DNA from: Manis javanica
Taxonomy: Eukaryota; Chordata; Mammalia; Pholidota; Manidae
Length of the DNA: 64,000 bases
Assembly (NCBI RefSeq): GCF_040802235.1
Contig: NC_133156.1
Location: 28,725,343-28,789,342 of the forward strand
Direction of reading: 5' to 3'
Shown: positions 58,116 to 64,000 of the stretch, piece after piece
How positions within the stretch are numbered: position 1 is the stretch's first letter
Layout of the letters: each line of letters starts with the position of its first letter
Program-made: the position numbers and the translations under genes
The notes under the pieces: generated by a model
The model's input: only the letters and a program-made list of their open reading frames with translations
Database searches by the model: none
What the model was told of the DNA's origin: nothing

Positions 58116-58655
58116 GTGGACCCCTGTAATGGCTAGACTTGGTCCTTGTTAAAGTGAAGATTCCTGGGGGCTATGTTAGAGCTCTGGGGCTGGGACCCTG
58201 GAATCTCTACTGAAGCACTGAAGTTGGGAGTTGAGGAAGCTGGTGAGTCCTGTCTTCTGGAGATGGAAGCAAGGAATGTGTGTTGTTAGGAGCTGAGGAA
58301 AATGTGGTGTCAGGGGGTCCTGAGAAGCAGAGGAAGCACCCTGCAGCCCAGTCCCCATCTTTTAGTCTCCCTGCCTTTGTGTATGTACAGCAAGGGGCCA
58401 CCCCAGCTGCACGTCTATCAGGCCCCAATGGCTGCAGCAGTAGAGGGGTAGCACGGAGGCTGCACAGAATACAACCAGGCTGTCCCCATCCTTTGCCCCT
58501 CACACTGGCTACCTCGCTTGTTTTGAGGACAGTGGCAGTGGGGCTGGCATAGCCTGGGATGGGAGCAGGGGCCCTTGCTGCCTGAGGAGGTATTTTCAGA
58601 GTTCACCTCCCTCTGGAGCTTCCAGTGATAGAATAGAGCCCTGTCTAGTATTTGA

Positions 58656-58665
58656 CCAAATATGG
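58656..58665. promoter_or_regulatory. CArG box 1.6 kb upstream of IL17B start codon
   Basis: CCAAATATGG fits CC(A/T)6GG perfectly and sits outside any repeat I recognise. It may serve IL17B or the neighbouring muscle control region. Chance occurrence cannot be excluded. Confidence 0.35.
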
Positions 58666-59194
58666 TGGTATCTCTCCATGAGCTCAAGCCTCAGCCAGTT
58701 TCTCAGTTATGCTGTGGAAACCTGCCCTGGACAGATTAATCTTGTGACATGCAGGAGTGCCTTGCACCCCGTGTTCTTTCCCTCTGCCGATTCCTGTAAA
58801 TGGCCAAGAGTGGCCTCAGAAAGACAGTGCCATCCTGGATGCCTGCGCAGTGTCCCTCCCCTGTTCTCTTCACACTCCCTCCCACCCCCTCCCCTGCCTC
58901 CGGGGTGGGGGGACCCACTCACTCACAGCTCACATTAGGCTGGGCCCTTCACTTGAGGTGAGAGACCTCAACAGCAGCGCTGGTTAACTCAACATGTGAT
59001 TCCAGAACCTGTAGATGGGGTCACTTGAGCCCATAAAGTTGTAACCAGAGCCTATGAAGCCCAGAGCTCTCTCAGCCCAGAGGGGAGGCCCAAGAGTCAG
59101 GAGAGAGAGCTCGCTGAGCAATGGGAGCCACACTAGCCCTAATGCTAATCAGAGCAGGTAAATTATTTTATAACAATAATTTTCATAGTAAACA

Positions 59195-59425
59195 AACAGC
59201 CAAGTGTTTCTTGAGCGCTTATTATGTGTCAGGCACTGTGTCAGCTGTTCAACAAGGGCTATTTCCTTTACCCCTTATAACAGCCCCAGGAGGTGGATGA
59301 CATGGTTATCCCCATTCTAGAGATGTGGGAACTGAGACTCAGAAAGATATCAGGAAGAAATGAGCCAGGGCACTGTCAATGCCTAGGCATGACTCGCACT
59401 TTACAGAGAAGGAACCTGAGGCTGA
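59195..59425 (-). repeat. MIR SINE
   Basis: TTGAGCGCTTATTATGTGTC, TAACAGCCCCAGGAGGTGGA and GTGGGAACTGAGACTCAGA. Confidence 0.9.
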
Positions 59426-59614
59426 GAGAAACTCAAAGTCCCAAGCAGGCCCCTGGGGTGGAGCCCTTCGATGAAGTGGAGTGCTGTGGCAGGAAGGCCA
59501 GAACACCCGGCCATGCGGCCCTCAAGGGTCCTCCACATGGCTGGTGTGAGATTAAGGATTCAGAAACTTGTTCACAGGGGGCCAGAACTGCACAAAAATA
59601 TCACAAGAAAAACA

Positions 59615-59760
59615 GCCTGGGATGGTGGATAAAGCCTGCACAGGGACCAGGTACAAACCCCAGCACTGTCTCCTCTAACTCACTCTGTGATCCTGGACAA
59701 GTCCCTTCCCTGCTATGGCCTCAGTTTCCCTGCCTGTGGATCAAGGGGGTGGGACTCTGG
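59615..59760 (+). repeat. MIR SINE fragment
   Basis: CTCACTCTGTGATCCTGGAC, CCTCAGTTTCCCTGCCTGTG. Confidence 0.75.
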
Positions 59761-60193
59761 CTATGGAGGGCGGCTGAGCCCACCTGGGGCTGGCTGAGGC
59801 CAGAGTGCCTGAGGCTGTTTTCCCAGGAGATGAGGCCTATGTCCCACTCCTGGTGAGCACACTCCGAGAACATTTGCTCTCCTGACTCATGACTGCCCAT
59901 CCCTCCTCCACCCTCACCCCCCAGCCATCCCTAAAGCAGACGAAGCTGATTGTCTCAGCTGGCCCTGTGGGTGCTGGCTGGGCAGCCGGCCGCAGGCCGC
60001 AGGCGGAGGGGCCACCCTCCAGAGCCCCGCCAGACACACAGGGCATTGTCCCTCAGTCAACAGCCGGTGCTCCTGGCCTGCCCTCACGCCCCTCAACGCC
60101 TGCCACTGTGCCAGACCCAGCCAGCTGGGGGCCCAAGGCTCCCAGCTGATGATGAACCCACCCCCCCAACCCCCCAGCAGCCCCCTGATGAGC

Positions 60194-60199
60194 TATAAT
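60194..60199 (+). promoter_or_regulatory. TATA-like element of the IL17B promoter
   Basis: TATAAT lies 95 bases before the IL17B start codon in GC-rich sequence. A start of transcription about 30 bases downstream would give a 5' UTR of roughly 70 bases. It is AT-rich in an otherwise GC-rich stretch, which supports it, but no CAGE-type evidence is available here. Confidence 0.5.
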
Positions 60200-60293
60200 T
60201 GCTTCGCTCCATCCTGTTGCTGCCATTCTCTTGGCGGAGGCCTCTGGGCTTTCAGGCGGGTGGAAGCTGCCGGCGGAGGGCTGGGCTTGCAGG

Positions 60294-60314
60294 ATGGACT
60301 GGCCACACAGCCTG
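60294..60314 (+). CDS. IL17B: IL17B coding exon 1 (interleukin-17B, first 7 codons)
   Basis: IL-17B is a secreted homodimeric cytokine of the IL-17 family that binds IL17RB. The exon encodes MDWPHSL, the start of the signal peptide, one residue from human by recall. The ATG follows GC-rich leader sequence, and a splice donor CTG|GTACGT lies at 60314/60315. It is in phase 0, so it joins exon 2 directly and the hydrophobic core of the signal peptide comes from exon 2. Intron 1 is 2136 bases. The start is chosen because no nearer upstream ATG keeps this frame and the protein start matches the family. Longer plus-strand frames over this spot read through the donor and are artefacts. Confidence 0.95.
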
Positions 60315-62450
60315 GTACGTGGCACTTCCCCACCCCACCCCCACCCCTTCTTAGGACATGAGTGTTTTGTTACTTCTTTTCTATTGATTAATGGCTGCCT
60401 CTGTTTGGCTTGGAATCTGCAGAGGCGAATTCTCCCTCTGTCCTTTCCCCCAGGATGAGAAAGAAACAGACTGGTCTCAGAGCCTGCAGCCATGGCCAGT
60501 AGCTCAGGCTTCTAAACTGGGCTCAGCCCATCTACACTGAAGTCCTTTCAAACTGCCGAAGGCATCTGGGGAGATCCTGGCAAACTCGGTTGCTGGGGTT
60601 TTCCAAAGAGTTCCTGGGTCCTGAGATTCAGGCTGTGTGACCTTGGGCAAGTCCTTCTGTTTCTCTGTTGCCCATCTGTAATGTGAGGAAGGGTGACTGT
60701 GATTATATTCTGGGTTTCTCTGAGTGGAGAGCCACAGTGTAAGAATGCCTTGTGAGACGTTCAGATGAGAAAGCGTATTGTAAGGGAGACATTTTCTGCA
60801 GCAGAATCAAGACCAAAAAGGAAGAATTTAGTGACTTGAATCTCTGTTGTGGATTTGTGCCAAGAAATCCTTCTGCCATGAGGGGGTATGTTGAAACTTG
60901 TTCCCAAGGGTCAAGACTTGCTGGGTCACCTGGATAGATCAGGCATGGGGCATGGAGGTGGCAGGGTGTGGGACTCAGGGTGGGTAGGAGCCTGGCTGCA
61001 TTCAGCTGGGAAATGGAACTCCCTTTGACAGTTCTTCCTTCTGGCCAGTTCTGGCCCCCCATCAAGTCTTGGTCCTTTTGTCCCCAGCTTCCAGAAGTGT
61101 CTGGGTCCTGCAGGCCCCCAGGTCCTCTCCCCCTGAGCCACAGTCTTACCCGGGTCTGGGAGGTGAGGGTGAGTGTGGGTAGGTGAGGCGTGGAGAGTGT
61201 GGAGGCGAGCACAGGTGGGAGGCATGGAAGAGGGGAGCGTGACTGTGGTGGGGTCCAGCAGGGATCCTTGGCCATGACCTTCCCATACCCCCAACTTCAT
61301 CTCCCCCCACCAACACTCTATTTCAACCTCAACGCTTTCCTTTCAGTGAAATGTTTCATCCAATGCAAACCTCCTCTTACATCGTCCTCCCCCCTTAATA
61401 CTTTTAGACTCCGTCTGCACATATCTGCCCCCTCTTATCCTTCAGCTCTCACCTGACATGACTGCTCCCCAGAAAGGCTTTGTGGGACCACTGCCCTGCC
61501 ACAGGCTAAAGGGGGGGCCTTGATGTCTGACCGCAGGTAGCACTGTCCCACCATTGCTTGTCCCTAATGGTGCTTGTTTTCCTAGTCACTGTCTGTCCTC
61601 CCTGCTGAGACTGTGAGCTACAGAATGGCTGGAGTGGTGCCAGCTATCATTGGCTCAGACTCGGAGGATAACACAGTGTGTGGAAACTGATGCAATGCCT
61701 GAGCTCATGGAGTCAGTGCTTAGTGGGGGATGGACATATAAAAGATTTACATGTACAAACTGGAAGTCTGCAGTCATGCAAGAGGCACGTGGTGTTGAGA
61801 GCCCAGGAAGGTCTCTGAGGCATCCTAGGAAGTGACACTGGGGCTGAGACATGAGGGGTGAGAAGCATTTAGAAGGTAGGGAGAGGCAGGATTCTGCAGG
61901 TAGCTGCCTGTGCAAAGTCCCTGTGGCAGGAAGGAGCATGGTGAGAAGGGACTGAGAGAAAGCTTCAGGCTGAAGTACAGGTATGAGAGGAAGTTGGGAG
62001 TGGCTGGAGGAGGGGTCGCTCAGCAGAAGTCAGCCCACCAGGCAGGTAGGGGCAGAGGCACTGTTACCCTAAGGATGAAAGGTGTTAAACTGGAAGGTGA
62101 TGTTATCAGCTTTGCATTTCAAACAGCTGTCCCTGGCCATCATGTGGAGAACTGATCGGAAGGTTGCAGGGGGGTTTGGGGAGACTGGGCAGGAGGCTGT
62201 TGAGCTTCCCAGGGAAGGGAGGCAGGTAGAGAAGTGTGTGTGGGGGGGTGAGGAGCCTTTTAAAAGGTGCAACGGACAGGACTTAATGATGAGTGTGGTG
62301 TGTACAAGTGTCGATGCACGTATGCGGTGGCCTGGTGGGACCAGGGGCAGGCGGAATGACCCCTTGGAGGCTCTTATTTTTCCCCCTCCCCTCCTGGGCC
62401 CGGAGGGAGACTTGGCTCTCCCACCTTTGACCTGTGACCTTCTTCCCCAG
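60315..62450 (+). other. IL17B: IL17B intron 1
   Basis: Begins GTACGT and ends TTCTTCCCCAG. It contains an L2-like stretch (about 61300-61680, with CACTGTCTGTCCTCCCTGC and GAGACTGTGAG) and otherwise unique sequence. The 190-codon minus frame at 60703-61275 has no recognised domain. Confidence 0.9.
61300..61680 (+). repeat. L2-like LINE fragment in IL17B intron 1
   Basis: CCCAGAAAGGCTTTGTGGGA and GAGACTGTGAGC follow L2 3' order; strongly diverged. Confidence 0.5.
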
Positions 62451-62740
62451 CTGTTCCTTCTCACCATCTCCATCTTCGTGGGGCTGGGCCAGCTCAGGAA
62501 CACCAAAGGCAAGAGGAAGGGGCCAGGGTGGCCTGGGACCCTGGCTCCTGGGCCTCACCAGATGCCACTGGACCTGGTGTCACAGGGGAAGCCATATGCC
62601 CGCATGGAGGAATATGAGAGGAACCTTGGGGAGATGGTGGCCCAGCTAAGGAACAGCTCAGAGCCAGCCAGAAGGAAATGTGGAGTTGACCTGCAGCTGT
62701 GGCTGTCCAGCAAGAGGAGCCTGTCGCCCTGGAGCTACAG
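62451..62740 (+). CDS. IL17B: IL17B coding exon 2 (interleukin-17B, codons 8-103 plus two bases)
   Basis: The acceptor TTCCCCAG|CTG and donor TACAG|GTGGAC define 290 bases: 96 codons plus two bases, phase 2. It supplies the signal-peptide core (LFLLTISIFVGLGQ), a basic linker (KGKRKG), LAPGPHQMPLDLVS, the conserved PYARMEEYERN segment, an N-glycosylation site NSS, the first conserved cysteine in RRKCGVDLQLW, and KRSLSPWSY. The split last codon begins AG, matching a Ser in the family. Human IL17B has about 180 residues; the remaining third, with most cystine-knot cysteines, must be in an exon right of the window. No stop or shift is seen, so the gene looks functional. The 250-codon frame starting at 62082 only reads through this exon. 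Confidence 0.97.
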
Positions 62741-62854
62741 GTGGACCAGGCTGAGCAGCCATGGGCATCCTGCATGTCGGGGGTCGGGGTGGGGATGCTA
62801 CCTTGCCAAATGTTCCTGTGACTGCAACAGCTAAGAAACTTATGTTCAGAGGCC

Positions 62855-63000
62855 TGAGTGCCTGGGTTTGAATTTAGCTGTCTTTTTACTGGCTGTGCGG
62901 CTTTGGGCAAGTTGCTTAGCCTTTCTGAGCCTCAGTTTCCTCAACTATATATGGAGGTGATATGAGTACCTACTTCATAGGCTTGTCATTAAATGAGATA
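62855..63000 (+). repeat. MIR SINE
   Basis: GTGCGGCTTTGGGCAAGTTG, CTTTCTGAGCCTCAGTTTCC and CTTGTCATTAAATGAGATA. Confidence 0.9.
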
Positions 63001-63149
63001 TCCATGCTGAGTCCTGCCATTGCTGTTCTCCGAGTCCCCACTGAAGGGCCTCCACCTCAGCGGGCCTTGTACACGCTCTTAGTTACACACTTCCAGATGT
63101 TACTAAGTTAGCTGTGTCCACATCTGTCTCTTATGCTAGACTGGGACCT

Positions 63150-63300
63150 TCCCCATGCCTGTATCAGAATCATCCTAGGAGTCTCATGCCCCTCTCAGTC
63201 AAAATGTCCAGGGGTGAGGCCTAGAAGCTGGCATTTTCTTCATCACCACCTTATTAGGGTGCACAGCCAGGCTTGGGAATCAAGACCTGCTGTCTCTAGA
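63150..63300 (+). repeat. MER5-like hAT MITE
   Basis: CCTGTATCAGAATCATCCTA and GGTGAGGCCTAGAAGCTGGC resemble the MER5 pattern. Confidence 0.6.
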
Positions 63301-63459
63301 TGACAAGGCTGGGTCTCACTTTGGTCATAAACTCCACTTCCTATCACAGAACCTGGCACACAGCAGGTATATATGAATAATGAAGAACTTGCCTAGCCCT
63401 GAAGGGTTCTCGCCCACAAACCCAGGCAAAAGGTTTTTTAGCTGCACAACTGATGTCCT

Positions 63460-63660
63460 GAGACTCTAGAACAGCATGTTCAGTAGAACTTTCTGTGATG
63501 ATGTAAGGTCCAATAAGGTGGCCACTAGCCTCATGTGGCTGCTGAGCACTTGAAATGTGGCTAGTGTGACTGAGGAGCTCAATTTTGATTCATTTAAATT
63601 TGAATAGCCACTTGTGGCTAATAACTTCCATATCTGCCATGTGGCCACTGGAAGGGTCCA
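63460..63660. repeat. Interspersed repeat, family not named
   Basis: AGCCTCATGTGGCTGCTGAG and GCACTTGAAATGTGGCTAGT are recurrent in mammalian genomes; I cannot name the family safely. Short inverted ends (GTGGCCAC / GCCATGTGGCC) are visible. Confidence 0.5.
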
Positions 63661-63679
63661 TAACGATTCTGCGAAGCTG

Positions 63680-63835
63680 GGCTTCTCACTTTACTGTGCC
63701 TTTAGCTTTCTCGGGGATCTTATAAAAATTCAGGGTCTGACTCAAAAGATCTGAGGCAGGGATGCAATTCTGCATTTCTAACAAACTCTTAGGTGCTGCT
63801 GACATTGCAGGTCCACATTCAAGTCCACCCCTCAT
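63680..63835 (+). repeat. MER5-like hAT MITE
   Basis: AGATCTGAGGCAGGGATGCA and TTCTGCATTTCTAACAAACT match the MER5A pattern. Confidence 0.65.
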
Positions 63836-64000
63836 TTAGCAGATGAGAAAACTGAGGTGTGGAGAAAGAAAGGTCTCAAGGCACATCCTTATGCTCTCAG
63901 CTCTAGGAGCGAACTTGTCTGTGTTGTCCATCAGTGAGCACTTCATGTCCGGATTAAGTTTCCCAAGAATATAAACTAGGGGGGGAAGTGGGTAAGGCAA

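Larger units (their letters stand above)
62741..64000 (+). other. IL17B: Start of IL17B intron 2
   Basis: Begins GTGGAC. No sequence for the cystine-knot part of IL17B is found before the window end. It holds a MIR and MER5-like elements. Confidence 0.8.

Noticed and set aside
62082-62834. 250-codon frame ending in IL17B sequence
   Set aside because: Only the part from 62451 to 62740 is IL17B. The rest reads through the acceptor and donor.

Overview
The window is mammalian nuclear DNA. It has spliced coding exons with GT/AG junctions, two vertebrate microRNA hairpins, 5'-truncated L1 copies with target-site duplications, and many decayed MIR, L2, MLT1/MaLR and Tigger repeats. I recognise no Alu, rodent B1/B2, ruminant or carnivore tRNA-SINE. 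A placental mammal outside primates and rodents is likely; a laurasiatherian is my guess and the species is not determined.

The locus is anchored by three genes. miR-143 (20257-20362) and miR-145 (18846-18933) lie on the minus strand, and the first two coding exons of IL17B (60294-60314 and 62451-62740) lie on the plus strand. This order and opposite orientation match the human 5q32 IL17B - CARMN/MIR143/MIR145 interval seen in reverse. The space between is non-coding and should hold the CARMN host lncRNA and its smooth-muscle and cardiac control elements. Two sequence-level candidates for such elements are a CArG box 3.6 kb upstream of miR-143 (23984-23993) and a MEF2 + CArG + E-box group at 29648-29743.

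Layout. 0-6.9 kb: a gammaretrovirus-like endogenous retrovirus on the minus strand (LTR, tRNA-Phe-type primer site, gag, pro, pol, start of env), inactivated by many stops and shifts and cut by the window edge. 6.9-18.8 kb: old MLT1, MIR and L2 repeats, a retrocopy of a retroviral 3' transcript end (13.1-13.5 kb) and a probable betaretrovirus-like LTR (15.7-16.2 kb). 18.8-33 kb: miR-145/143 and mostly unique sequence with the candidate control elements. 33-41 kb: Tigger, MIR, L2 and old L1 pieces. 41.45-45.49 kb: a Tigger transposon split by an L1 that itself holds an envelope-bearing retroviral retrocopy. 45.6-60 kb: L1, MLT1, MIR and a 140-bp-arm inverted repeat. 60.2-64 kb: IL17B promoter, exon 1, intron 1, exon 2 and the start of intron 2.

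No complete protein-coding gene lies in the window. The rest of IL17B (the exon carrying most of the cystine-knot domain) lies to the right. Repeat family names rest on recognition of consensus-like stretches by eye; edges are good to roughly 10-30 bases unless a terminal motif or duplication is stated.
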